Shown here: piece after piece, positions 28,240-36,499 of the stretch | Numbering within the stretch: the stretch's first letter is position 1 | How the letters are laid out: each line of letters starts with the position of its first letter | Assembly: GCA_025370845.1 (NCBI GenBank) | Contig: JAMXFF010000003.1 | Coordinates: 184,028-248,027, forward strand | Source of the DNA: Laspinema palackyanum D2a | GTDB lineage: Bacteria > Cyanobacteriota > Cyanobacteriia > Cyanobacteriales > Laspinemataceae | Length of the DNA: 64,000 nt | Reading direction: 5' to 3' | Made by a program: the position numbers and the translations under genes | The notes under the pieces: generated by a model | The model's input: the letters and a program-made list of their open reading frames with translations, nothing else | Told to the model about the DNA's origin: nothing | Databases searched by the model: none

Positions 28240-28791
28240 ATGGTATTCGGTCAAGAACCCCCCACCCTGATCCAACATCGTCTCTCCTATTCCGGTCGAA
28301 AATTTGGCTTTGATGTCAACCGTTTACGCCTTCCCAATGGTGCCGAAGGAGAATGGGAATGCATTCGACACCCAGGCGGCGCACTCTGCATCCCTGTTAC
28401 CGCAGATGGACGACTCGTTTTAGTTGAACAATATCGCTTTGCCGTCCAAGGACGATTACTAGAATTTCCGGCGGGAACCGTAGAACATGATGAAGACCCC
28501 TTTCAAACCATCCAACGGGAAATCCAAGAAGAAACGGGTTACCGTGCTCATAAATGGCAAAGATTAGGTCAATTTTTCCTCGCACCCGGGTATTCTGATG
28601 AAGTAATTTACGCCTTTTTAGCCCAAGATTTAGAAAAATTAACCACGCCGCAACAATTAGATGAGGATGAAGATATCCAAACTGTTTTAATGACGCCTCA
28701 TGACTTGGAAATGGCAATTTTAAATGGAGAAGCAGTGGATGCTAAATCAATTTCTAGCTTTTTCCTGGCCAAGCGGTTTCTCAATTTTTAA
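28240..28791 (+). CDS. Nudix hydrolase, ADP-ribose pyrophosphatase type
   Basis: 183 residues. The complete Nudix box G-x5-E-x7-REUXEEXGU is read as GTVEHDE, then DPFQTIQ, then REIQEETGY. The preceding segment LVLVEQYRFAVQGRLLEFPAG is characteristic of NudF-like ADP-ribose pyrophosphatases, which hydrolyse ADP-ribose to AMP and ribose 5-phosphate. The next gene is an ADP-ribosylglycohydrolase-like protein, 67 bases downstream on the same strand, consistent with successive steps of ADP-ribose turnover. Confidence 0.93.
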   Translation: MVFGQEPPTLIQHRLSYSGRKFGFDVNRLRLPNGAEGEWECIRHPGGALCIPVTADGRLVLVEQYRFAVQGRLLEFPAGTVEHDEDPFQTIQREIQEETGYRAHKWQRLGQFFLAPGYSDEVIYAFLAQDLEKLTTPQQLDEDEDIQTVLMTPHDLEMAILNGEAVDAKSISSFFLAKRFLNF

Positions 28792-28858
28792 TTCATAAAA
28801 AGAGTGAATTAGACAGGGAGATTACCCTGTCTATCCGGTGATTTTAAGGGGAAGAGAA

Positions 28859-29710
28859 ATGCTTTTAGAATTAGCCATTGGGGATGCCTATGGTGCGGGA
28901 TTTGAATATGCGGATGAGATGATTCCGGAGAATACTTTAACGCATTATGTCCAACATCCTCGGCATCAAATTCGTCCCGGCTGTTACACCGATGACACAC
29001 AAATGAGCTTGGCGATCGCTGAAACCTTAGTATCAGAAGAACCTTGGACAACCCTAGCAGTCGCCAATCGCTTCGTTACCGCCTTTAAACGCGACCCCCG
29101 GGAAGGATACGCCCACAAATTTTATGACTTCTTGCTGCAAATCGAAGATGGACCAGACTTTTTAGCTAAAATTAACGTTAGAAGTGATAAAAGTGGTGCC
29201 GCCATGCGTGCCGCACCCATTGGAGTATTAGCAACCCCAGAAGCCGTGATGGAAGCAACCACCTTGCAAGCGGCGATTACTCATAATACCCCTGATGGCA
29301 TTAATGCCGCTTGTGCCGCTGCTTTAATGGCTCATTATTTTATTTATAATCTGGGATCTAAACTCAATTTGGGCGAATTTATTGAAACATACATCCCCGG
29401 TTATCAATGGTCCCAACCCTGGGAAGGACCTGTGAAAACAACCGGCTGGATTTGTGTGAAAGCTGCCTTAACTGCGATCGCCCGCAATCATTCCCTCAGT
29501 GGACTGCTGCAAGATTGCATCGCCTTTACCGGCGATGTGGATACCGTCGCGGCGATCGCCCTTGCCGCTGCCTCCTGTAGTCCAGAAATCACTCAGGACC
29601 TTCCCCAAACCCTCATCGACACCTTAGAAAATCAGACCTACGGAAAAGATTATATCATTGAATTAGACCAAAAATTAATGAGTTTAAAAGCAACTCAACA
29701 CCCAAGTTAA
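28859..29710 (+). CDS. ADP-ribosylglycohydrolase-family protein
   Basis: 283 residues from the ATG at 28859, preceded by the ribosome site AAGGGGA. An in-frame GTG at 28838 is less likely. Motifs of the ARH/DraG fold are ELAIGDAYGAGFEY, the Mg-binding TDDTQMSLAIAE and the C-terminal second metal site GDVDTVAAIALAA. Enzymes of this family remove ADP-ribose from protein or nucleic-acid targets or hydrolyse related compounds. The substrate here is unknown. It lies between a Nudix ADP-ribose pyrophosphatase and a photolyase, all in one direction. Confidence 0.92.
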   Translation: MLLELAIGDAYGAGFEYADEMIPENTLTHYVQHPRHQIRPGCYTDDTQMSLAIAETLVSEEPWTTLAVANRFVTAFKRDPREGYAHKFYDFLLQIEDGPDFLAKINVRSDKSGAAMRAAPIGVLATPEAVMEATTLQAAITHNTPDGINAACAAALMAHYFIYNLGSKLNLGEFIETYIPGYQWSQPWEGPVKTTGWICVKAALTAIARNHSLSGLLQDCIAFTGDVDTVAAIALAAASCSPEITQDLPQTLIDTLENQTYGKDYIIELDQKLMSLKATQHPS

Positions 29711-29737
29711 ATAAACATATAAAAACCAGGAAGATTC

Positions 29738-31174
29738 ATGTCCGATTTAATTTTGTTTTGGCATCGCCGCGATTTAAGAATCACCGATAATATCGGATTG
29801 GCGACTGCCTTTGAAAAAAGCCGCAAACTCGTGGGAGTTTTTTGCCTAGACCCCAATATTTTAAACGGCGCTGATATTGCACCCGCCCGAGTTAAATATA
29901 TGCTCGGTTGTTTGGCTGAACTCCAGGAAAACTATGCTAAAATTGGGAGTCAATTGTTTATCCTATTTGATGAACCCAGACAGGCGATCGCCCAGTTAGC
30001 CACTGCCTTACAAGCGCAATTTGTCTATTGGAATTTAGACATAGAACCTTATTCCCAAGAACGAGATAAAGCAGTCCGAGAAGCCCTGAAAGAACAGGGA
30101 ATTGCGGTGGAAACCTTTTGGGACCAGCTATTACATTTTCCCGGAGAAATTTGTAGTAATACCGGCAATCCCTACACCGTTTATACTCCCTTTTGGAAAA
30201 ACTGGATTCGCCAAACCAAAGCCGAACCTGTCCCGGGATTAGAACAAGCCATTTCTCTGAGTAAAGAAGAAGAAGAACGGGCCAAAAATGCCGGTGTAGT
30301 TGCGTTACCAACCCTCAAAGATTTAGGATTAAGTTGGGACAATCCCCTGATGCTGGAACCCGGGGAAACTGCTGCGCGATCGCAACTCGAAGAATTTAGC
30401 GATCGCACCATTTACGACTACGACGAACAACGGAATTTCCCCGCAGTTCCTGGAACTTCTCTATTAAGTGCCGCCCTCAAATTTGGGGCGATCGGCATTC
30501 GCACCGTCTGGAATGCCACCCTCAGCGCCGCTGAACAATGCCGAAGTGACGAAACCCGCAAAGGAGTCCAAACCTGGCAACAAGAACTCGCATGGCGCGA
30601 ATTTTATCAACAAGCACTGTATCATTTTCCCGAACTCGCCACCGGACCTTATCGAGACACTTGGAAAGACTTTCCTTGGGAGAATAACGAAGAACACTTT
30701 CAAGCTTGGTGTGAAGGACAAACCGGCTATCCCATCGTTGATGCTGCCATGCGCCAAATGAATGAAACCGGCTGGATGCATAACCGTTGTCGGATGATTG
30801 TCGCCAGTTTTCTCACCAAAGACTTGATTATAAATTGGCAATGGGGAGAACAATATTTCATGCAGAAATTATATGATGGAGACCTCGCTGCAAACAATGG
30901 CGGTTGGCAGTGGAGTGCCTCCAGTGGCATGGACCCCAAACCCCTGCGAATTTTTAATCCCACAACCCAAACCCAGAAATTCGACCCCGAGGGAGACTAC
31001 ATTCGCGAGTGGGTATCCGAGTTGCGATCAATCGAAACAGAAGCCTTAATTTCGGGTAAAATTCTCCCATTAGAACGGGAATCATCTGGATATCCTGCAC
31101 CCATTGTCAATCACAATGAGCAGCAGCGGCGATTTAAAGCCTTATATCAACAGCAAAAAGCCTTAACGGACTAA
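29738..31174 (+). CDS. phr: Deoxyribodipyrimidine (CPD) photolyase
   Basis: 478-residue class I cyclobutane-pyrimidine-dimer photolyase. N-terminal antenna (photolyase-related) domain from [18 protein letters not shown] domain with [38 protein letters not shown], the [22 protein letters not shown] core and [23 protein letters not shown]. The Trp residues of the electron-transfer chain are in these segments. Cyanobacterial enzymes of this type use 8-HDF as antenna. It starts 27 bases after the ADP-ribosylglycohydrolase-like gene and is followed by a palindromic repeat array. Confidence 0.96.
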   Translation: MSDLILFWHRRDLRITDNIGLATAFEKSRKLVGVFCLDPNILNGADIAPARVKYMLGCLAELQENYAKIGSQLFILFDEPRQAIAQLATALQAQFVYWNLDIEPYSQERDKAVREALKEQGIAVETFWDQLLHFPGEICSNTGNPYTVYTPFWKNWIRQTKAEPVPGLEQAISLSKEEEERAKNAGVVALPTLKDLGLSWDNPLMLEPGETAARSQLEEFSDRTIYDYDEQRNFPAVPGTSLLSAALKFGAIGIRTVWNATLSAAEQCRSDETRKGVQTWQQELAWREFYQQALYHFPELATGPYRDTWKDFPWENNEEHFQAWCEGQTGYPIVDAAMRQMNETGWMHNRCRMIVASFLTKDLIINWQWGEQYFMQKLYDGDLAANNGGWQWSASSGMDPKPLRIFNPTTQTQKFDPEGDYIREWVSELRSIETEALISGKILPLERESSGYPAPIVNHNEQQRRFKALYQQQKALTD

Positions 31175-31176
31175 AA

Positions 31177-31343
31177 GTTCGTAGTAACGCCTGAAGGCGT
31201 TCTCCGGATGTTCGTAGTAACGCCTGAAGGCGTTCTCTTTCTTAGTTCGTAGTAACGCCTGAATGCGTTCTCTTTCTTAGTTCGTAGTAACGACTTCAGT
31301 CGTTCTCTTCAATTGTTCGTAGTAACGACTTCAGTCGTTCTCC
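31177..31343. repeat. Palindromic repeat array, left arm (five units)
   Basis: Five units starting GTTCGTAGTAACG at about 31177, 31210, 31245, 31280 and 31315. Each carries an inner palindrome, either CGCCTGAAGGCG or CGACTTCAGTCG, followed by TTCTC. Spacing is 33-35 bases. The array begins three bases after the photolyase stop codon. Confidence 0.95.
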
Positions 31344-31420
31344 CCTGTTTATTAAAGCGGGCAATTCTTTTCCATTATTCGTACAATAAATCGAAATAAA
31401 TTGGGTAATTTTTCAAATCA

Positions 31421-31470
31421 GTGGGAGCATTTTTATCCCTTTTTGAGAGGAGGGAGCAAGATGCTCCCAC
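31421..31470. repeat. GTGGGAGCAT...ATGCTCCCAC hairpin between the two arrays
   Basis: A 10-bp inverted repeat with a 30-base loop, near the centre of the head-to-head array. A related GAGCATCTTGCTC core is found in the hairpin at 43305-43345, so this is another interspersed element of the genome. Confidence 0.7.
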
Positions 31471-31494
31471 TCCTCAATTCTCTTGCGGAATTGA

Positions 31495-31696
31495 TAACGA
31501 CTGAAGTCGTTACTACGAACGTGGAGAACGACTGAAGTCGTTACTACGAACATGAAGAGAACGACTGAAGTCGTTACTACGAACGTGGAGAACGACTGAA
31601 GTCGTTACTACGAACTGGGAGAACGACTGAAGTCGTTACTACGAACGTGGAGAACGACTGAAGTCGTTACTACGAACGTGGAGAACGACTGAAGTT
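31495..31696. repeat. Palindromic repeat array, right arm (six units plus a partial)
   Basis: Six copies of AACGACTGAAGTCGTTACT followed by ACGAAC, the reverse complement of the left-arm unit, separated by short linkers (GTGGAG, ATGAAGAG, TGGGAG). A truncated seventh copy ends in AAGTTTTT, 17 bases from the stop of the epimerase gene. With the left arm it makes a head-to-head inverted array of about 520 bases. Further copies of the same unit are at 59968-60105. Confidence 0.95.
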
Positions 31697-31712
31697 TTTG
31701 AAGCAAAATCCT

Positions 31713-32663
31713 TTACTGATAAAGGGATTGAATCCACTCCCATTCATGGGTTAATCCCTCTTTCAGGGGGACTTTCGGCTGATATCCGATGAGACGCTGT
31801 GCTTTGGACACATCTGCACTGGTGTGACGCGCATCCCCGATCGCAGACTCGACATAGTTGCGCTTAATGGGACGTCCAATTACCTCCTCAATGGTATCAA
31901 TCACATAAGCTAGAGAAACCCGAGAACCACCGCCAATATTGAACACTTCCCCAGAAGCTTCTTGGGAACTCGCCGAGGCTAAATTGGCCGCAACCGCATC
32001 ACTAATATAAGTAAAATCTCGGGTTTGCTGTCCATCTCCATAAATTGGGATTGCTTCATCAACCAATGCCGCTTTAAAAAACTTGTGAAACGCCATATCC
32101 GGACGCTGACGAGGACCATAGACGGTAAAATACCGCAACCCCACCACGGGTACTCCAAAATTGCGGTGATATAACACGCATAATTGTTCCGATGCCAGCT
32201 TGGTAATCCCATAAGGGGACACAGGTGCCGGACAAATTGCTTCACTCGTTGGCATGGTTTCGGCATTGCCATATACCGAGGAAGAGGAGGCGAAGACAAA
32301 TCGCTGGAGTTGCTTGGCATCCTTCGCGGCCTCTAGCATTATCTGGGTGGCGTTGAGATTGCGTTCCGTATAAGCGCGAAACCCCTCTCCCCAACTGGCG
32401 CGGACCCCAGCTTGTGCCGCTTGATGATAGATGAAATCCACATCGGCAAGCAGCGATCGCCACTCTAACGACTGGATATCCGCTTCAATCAGTTGAAAGG
32501 CGGGATGGGTTGAAAATGAAGCAATATTCTGGCGTTTTAAGCGCGGGTCGTAGTAATCGTTAAATTGGTCAATGCCAATTACCCGTTCCCCACGATTGAG
32601 GAGGACTTCGGCTAAATGAGACCCAACAAAACCCCCAACACCAGTCACAATACTTGTAGTCAT
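31713..32663 (-). CDS. NAD-dependent nucleotide-sugar epimerase (extended SDR)
   Basis: 316 residues. N-terminal NAD-binding GVGGFVGSHLAE, acidic D32 region IDQFNDYYDPRLK, active-site SSSSVYG and YGITK, and LRYFTVYGPRQRPDMAFHKF. The latter segments are typical of UDP-glucuronate or UDP-glucose 4-epimerases feeding exopolysaccharide synthesis. The exact sugar cannot be decided. Lone gene on the minus strand, with its 3' end abutting the palindromic repeat array. It diverges from purD. Confidence 0.92.
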   Translation of the reverse strand: MTTSIVTGVGGFVGSHLAEVLLNRGERVIGIDQFNDYYDPRLKRQNIASFSTHPAFQLIEADIQSLEWRSLLADVDFIYHQAAQAGVRASWGEGFRAYTERNLNATQIMLEAAKDAKQLQRFVFASSSSVYGNAETMPTSEAICPAPVSPYGITKLASEQLCVLYHRNFGVPVVGLRYFTVYGPRQRPDMAFHKFFKAALVDEAIPIYGDGQQTRDFTYISDAVAANLASASSQEASGEVFNIGGGSRVSLAYVIDTIEEVIGRPIKRNYVESAIGDARHTSADVSKAQRLIGYQPKVPLKEGLTHEWEWIQSLYQ

Positions 32664-32798
32664 AAATTCACCATAGATACCGTTGAAGAGAAATTAATGG
32701 AAATCACCCTAAAGAAGCTATCCCGTTCTAGCATAAAATCGATTGGGTCACCAAGATGGCCGACTCAGAGATCAAGTTAAGTGCTAAACGAGGGAAAC

Positions 32799-34088
32799 GT
32801 GAAGGTTTTAGTTGTGGGAAATGGGGGCCGGGAACACGCCCTTGCTTGGAAACTGTTGCAATCTAACACTGTTGAGACTGTGTTTTGTGTGCCAGGAAAT
32901 GGAGGCACGGCAATTTTAGAAAATTGCCAAAATTTATCCTTGACAGCAACCGATTTTTATGGTATTAAAGAGGCGGTCAAAACCCATGAAATCGGGTTAG
33001 TCGTGATTGGCCCAGAAGTGCCCTTAGCGATGGGATTGGCCGACTACTTACACCAGGAAAAAATCCCCGTATTTGGTCCTTCTCAATCCGGTGCACAACT
33101 GGAAGCGAGCAAATCTTGGGCGAAAGCGTTTATGCAAGATGTGGGCATTCCCACGGCGCGATCGCAGACTTTCACCGATGAAGAAATCCCCCAGGCATTG
33201 GCTTATGTGGAAGAACAGGGTGCGCCGATTGTGGTCAAAGCCGATGGATTAGCCGCAGGGAAAGGGGTGACGGTGGCAGCAACGGTGGAAGAAGCCAAAG
33301 CGGCGATCGCCGAATCCTTTGGGGGCAAATTTGGCCTCTCTGGTGAATGCATTGTGATTGAAGAATGCTTAATCGGTCAAGAAGCCTCGGTGTTAGCCAT
33401 TACCGATGGCTTAACCGTGCGCCCCTTAGTTCCGGCCCAGGATCATAAAGCCGTGGGAGAGGGGGATACAGGGCCGAATACAGGGGGAATGGGAGTCTAT
33501 GCACCGGCCCCTTTGGTCACCCCGGAGATGATGGAACGGGTGCAGAGGGAGGTCTTGGAACCGGCGATCGCCAGTTTGCGCGATCGCAACATCGACTATC
33601 GCGGCGTCCTCTATGCCGGACTGATGATTTCCCCGGAAGGTGACATCAAAGTGCTGGAATTTAACTGCCGCTTTGGGGACCCCGAAACCCAGGCTATTTT
33701 GCCCTTATTAGAAACCCCCCTCGATGAAGTTCTCCTCGCCTGCGTCAACCAAACCCTAGCAGAACTCCCTCCCCTGCGCTGGAAAAATGGAGCCTCTGCC
33801 TGTGTTGTGATGGCTGCTGGAGGATATCCTGGAGACTATAAAACCGGGGATGTGATTACCGGATTAGAGCAAGCGGAGGCGATCGGCGCAGTCACCTTCC
33901 ATGCCGGAACCGAACTCCAAAATGGACAAGTGCTCACCAAAGGAGGACGAGTCCTCGGCGTCACTGCGATCGGCACCGACTTTGACGATGCCTTTGCCAA
34001 GGCCTATCAAGGCGTAGAACAAATCCACTTCGAGGGGTCATACTATCGCCGAGACATCGGCCATCGCGTCCGGTCCCCAATTGCTTAA
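32799..34088 (+). CDS. purD: Phosphoribosylamine-glycine ligase (GAR synthetase)
   Basis: 429-residue ATP-grasp enzyme of purine synthesis joining phosphoribosylamine and glycine. I chose the GTG at 32799, preceded by GAGGGAAAC, which gives the conserved MKVLVVGNGGREHALAWKL start. A GTG six codons upstream is in frame but less likely. Visible motifs are FGPSQSGAQLEASKSWAK, IVVKADGLAAGKGV, GPNTGGMGVYAPAP and LEFNCRFGDPETQ. Confidence 0.97.
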   Translation: MKVLVVGNGGREHALAWKLLQSNTVETVFCVPGNGGTAILENCQNLSLTATDFYGIKEAVKTHEIGLVVIGPEVPLAMGLADYLHQEKIPVFGPSQSGAQLEASKSWAKAFMQDVGIPTARSQTFTDEEIPQALAYVEEQGAPIVVKADGLAAGKGVTVAATVEEAKAAIAESFGGKFGLSGECIVIEECLIGQEASVLAITDGLTVRPLVPAQDHKAVGEGDTGPNTGGMGVYAPAPLVTPEMMERVQREVLEPAIASLRDRNIDYRGVLYAGLMISPEGDIKVLEFNCRFGDPETQAILPLLETPLDEVLLACVNQTLAELPPLRWKNGASACVVMAAGGYPGDYKTGDVITGLEQAEAIGAVTFHAGTELQNGQVLTKGGRVLGVTAIGTDFDDAFAKAYQGVEQIHFEGSYYRRDIGHRVRSPIA

Positions 34089-34276
34089 AATTCCGGCCTA
34101 GCATTGCCTTCTTCTACGTTTGTTAATGCGACATCAGTAGAGGGAGGCAATGCCTACTGTTTATTACAAAATCTTTGATTATGCTACTGTAGATTTTAAG
34201 GGAATCACGAACCAAATTTTTGCTTCTAATTTCCAAAAGCCTCTCTGAGGGGATAGACTTCGTTGAGGAGTAATTC

Positions 34277-35332
34277 ATGTTAAATAGTTTAAACGTCAAA
34301 AATTTGACGGTTTTTTCGGAGAGTAATCTTAATTTTTCCAAACAACTTAATATCATCATTGGTGAGAATGGAACTGGAAAAACCCATCTTCTCAAGATAA
34401 TTTATTCTGCACTAGCTACGAGTTGGGAAGAAGGGCGAAACACCACCCGAAATTCACCCACCAAGACTTTGATGCAAAGTCGTTTAGCAGAAAAGATCGT
34501 GAATGTTTTTCGGCCTGAATCGCTGGGACGGCTGGCTCGGCGCAAGCAAGGGCGAAATAGATGCGATATCCAACTGATTTTTGAAAATCCTCAATTCGAT
34601 TTTGCCTTTAGTTTTTCCACCAATAGTAAAACAGAAGTCTTACTAGAAAAAGTTCCAGAATCTTGGCTAGACATAGCATCAGTTTATCTCCCAACCCGTG
34701 AGTTATTAACAATTTTTCCAAATTTTGTCTCCGTGTATGAAGGTCATTATTTAGAATTTGAAGAAACTTGGCGAGACACTTGCCTACTGCTTGGCGCTCC
34801 TTTACAGCGTGGCCCCAAAGAGAAAAGAATTCAACACTTATTAGCTCCCCTTGAATCAGCAATGGGAGGGGCAATTATCCTCGATAAAAATGGCCGTTTT
34901 TATTTAACAAATGAAAGCGGTAGATTGGAGATGCCACTGGTTGCCGAAGGCCAGCGCAAATTAGCCATGTTAGCCCGTTTAATAGCAAATGGGATGTTAT
35001 TAGACAAAGGATTTTTATTTTGGGATGAGCCAGAAGCGAATCTTAATCCGCTGTTGATTAAACAGGTGGCTCGGAGCATTGTCAGTTTGAGTCAGGCAGG
35101 GATTCAAGTATTTATAGCAACTCATAGCTTATTTTTGCTGCGTGAGCTAGAAATTCTGATGACTGCTCATAAAAATCCTCCATTTTCTGCACGATTCTTT
35201 GGTTTACACTTCTCAGATGACAGCGTTTTAGTTAGACAAGGGGATGCCATTGATGAGATTGGAGCGATTACCACCCTGGATGAAGAACTAGCCCAATCTG
35301 AGCGATTTATTCAAAGCGGAATTTCAGGATGA
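34277..35332 (+). CDS. AAA/ABC-type ATPase of a probable two-gene defence unit
   Basis: 351-residue OLD/RecF-like ATPase (AAA_15/AAA_21 type). Walker A GENGTGKT at 29-36, a long variable insertion, YLPTRELL at about 139-146, an ABC-like signature region [15 protein letters not shown], Walker [14 protein letters not shown] with D250/E251, and the H-loop THS with H283. It lacks a TOPRIM or HNH domain. Its last four bases (ATGA) overlap the start of the next gene, whose product carries a nuclease motif, so ATPase and nuclease are translationally coupled. The pair sits between purD and dnaB. ATPase-nuclease pairs of this style (Septu, PARIS, Gabija and others) act in phage defence, but I cannot assign this one to a named system. 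Confidence 0.85.
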   Translation: MLNSLNVKNLTVFSESNLNFSKQLNIIIGENGTGKTHLLKIIYSALATSWEEGRNTTRNSPTKTLMQSRLAEKIVNVFRPESLGRLARRKQGRNRCDIQLIFENPQFDFAFSFSTNSKTEVLLEKVPESWLDIASVYLPTRELLTIFPNFVSVYEGHYLEFEETWRDTCLLLGAPLQRGPKEKRIQHLLAPLESAMGGAIILDKNGRFYLTNESGRLEMPLVAEGQRKLAMLARLIANGMLLDKGFLFWDEPEANLNPLLIKQVARSIVSLSQAGIQVFIATHSLFLLRELEILMTAHKNPPFSARFFGLHFSDDSVLVRQGDAIDEIGAITTLDEELAQSERFIQSGISG

Positions 35333-35832
35333 TGGACATCCAGGTTGATAGTTTAACCTTTAGTTTTCCCGACTCTTGGGAAGTGAGCAAGTACGATGAA
35401 TGGGCGTTTTATCGGAATCAGTTCCAGAAGATGCGGCCAGGGATCCAGGGTGTTGATCTGATCGCGATTCACGGCGGGGTGATCTGGCTGATTGAAGCTA
35501 AGGACTATCGGCAGTACCCTCGGACAAAGGAGGTCGAATTGACGGAAGAAGTGGCAAACAAAGTGTTCTGTACCCTGGCTGCGATGTTGCCTGCCAAGCT
35601 TAATGCTTCGGACAGTTCAGAACGTAATTTTGCTGCACAGGTTGTCAGAGGACAGCGGTTGCGCGTTGTGTTGCATCTTGAGCAACCTCTTAAACACTCA
35701 ATACTATTCCCCCGTGCGATTGACCCTTCAAAGGTTCAGCTAAAACTCAGAACCTTAATCAAGCCCATTGATCCGCACCCAAAGGTGGTCGAGTCTACTC
35801 AGATGCAAGGTTTACCCTGGACTGTGAAATGA
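35329..35832 (+). CDS. Small PD-(D/E)XK nuclease-like protein coupled to the AAA ATPase
   Basis: 167 residues. The segment [21 protein letters not shown] contains the PD-(D/E)XK core: D43 in the first strand and E56-A-K58 in the next, followed by a Tyr-rich turn. E24 or nearby acids could supply the helix-1 residue. The C-terminal half has strands ([10 protein letters not shown]) consistent with the fold. The start codon overlaps the ATPase stop (ATGA), so the two are almost certainly made together. It does not resemble the DUF4435/TOPRIM or HNH partners of known ATPase defence pairs. Nuclease activity is predicted from the intact motif only. Confidence 0.75.
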   Translation: MMDIQVDSLTFSFPDSWEVSKYDEWAFYRNQFQKMRPGIQGVDLIAIHGGVIWLIEAKDYRQYPRTKEVELTEEVANKVFCTLAAMLPAKLNASDSSERNFAAQVVRGQRLRVVLHLEQPLKHSILFPRAIDPSKVQLKLRTLIKPIDPHPKVVESTQMQGLPWTVK

Positions 35833-35833
35833 T

Positions 35834-36448
35834 TCAGTTGCTCATTCCATTTTGAACCATCCAAACCAAAAATCCCAGAATTTGTTCTACAGGAACCAGG
35901 GGATAATCCGTCAAATCAATAGTTACCGTTTGTCCTTCTAACTTCATAAATCGCCATTGCATCCCGCTGGTAATAGTTCCATAAATAGCTGGGATAGCGT
36001 TATCTTTCACTTCATTAAATTTTTGAGCCGCCACCATTTCCGCAATACATTGACCGATTCCGGTTTTTAGGTCGGCTTTTTTAGCCTCGACAATCATCAC
36101 CACCGGCGCTTCTATTTCCAACTGTTCCGGAGAACTGCTGAGAATAAAATCGCAGACTCCATTCAGTCCCGTAATCGGATCTACCGTAAATTCTTCTCCA
36201 GAAAATAGACTAACTTGGCGATGTAATATTTTTCTAACTTCTAAGAGAATTGGACTAATAATTAATTCTGAACGAGCTTTTTCACTGCCGGTGGCAACGG
36301 CAACAGGTAAGCTGTCTTCCAGAAAACTAGCCAGAGTCATAGTAGGGGCGATCGGTTCGAGTGGGGGAAAGAACTTCACCCCTTCAACGGTTGTTAAGCC
36401 AAAGGCTTGTTTAACTTTTCCAATGGTGGTAAATTCGCTGTAAGACAT
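35834..36448 (-). CDS. PD-(D/E)XK nuclease-fold protein (HsdR-N-like)
   Basis: 204 residues. E61 in ARSELIISPILLEVR, D100 in LNGVCDFILS, E121-A-K123 in VMIVEAKKADLK and Q133 in IGQCIAEMVAAQ together follow the E...D...ExK...Q pattern of restriction-type PD-(D/E)XK folds, such as the type I restriction R-subunit N-domain. Many cyanobacteria carry several such short proteins whose job is not known. It converges on the nuclease gene 35329-35832 with one base between stops, and lies 51 bases upstream of the dnaB 3' end side. It could be a solitary enzyme or an extra part of the neighbouring system. Confidence 0.75.
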   Translation of the reverse strand: MSYSEFTTIGKVKQAFGLTTVEGVKFFPPLEPIAPTMTLASFLEDSLPVAVATGSEKARSELIISPILLEVRKILHRQVSLFSGEEFTVDPITGLNGVCDFILSSSPEQLEIEAPVVMIVEAKKADLKTGIGQCIAEMVAAQKFNEVKDNAIPAIYGTITSGMQWRFMKLEGQTVTIDLTDYPLVPVEQILGFLVWMVQNGMSN

Positions 36449-36499
36449 AGAGTTCGGTTAATGATAAGGGTGGGGTGATCTGGCATCGTTTCCATCAGC

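Noticed and set aside
31177..31696. CRISPR-like array of regularly spaced palindromic repeats
   Set aside because: The spacers are only 6-9 bases, not unique, and the array inverts its orientation. No cas genes are nearby. It is a palindromic interspersed repeat cluster.
34277..35832. Assigning the ATPase-nuclease pair to Gabija, Septu or PARIS
   Set aside because: The ATPase lacks the TOPRIM domain of GajA, and the partner lacks the HNH of PtuB and shows a PD-(D/E)XK core instead of a TOPRIM/DUF4435 pattern.
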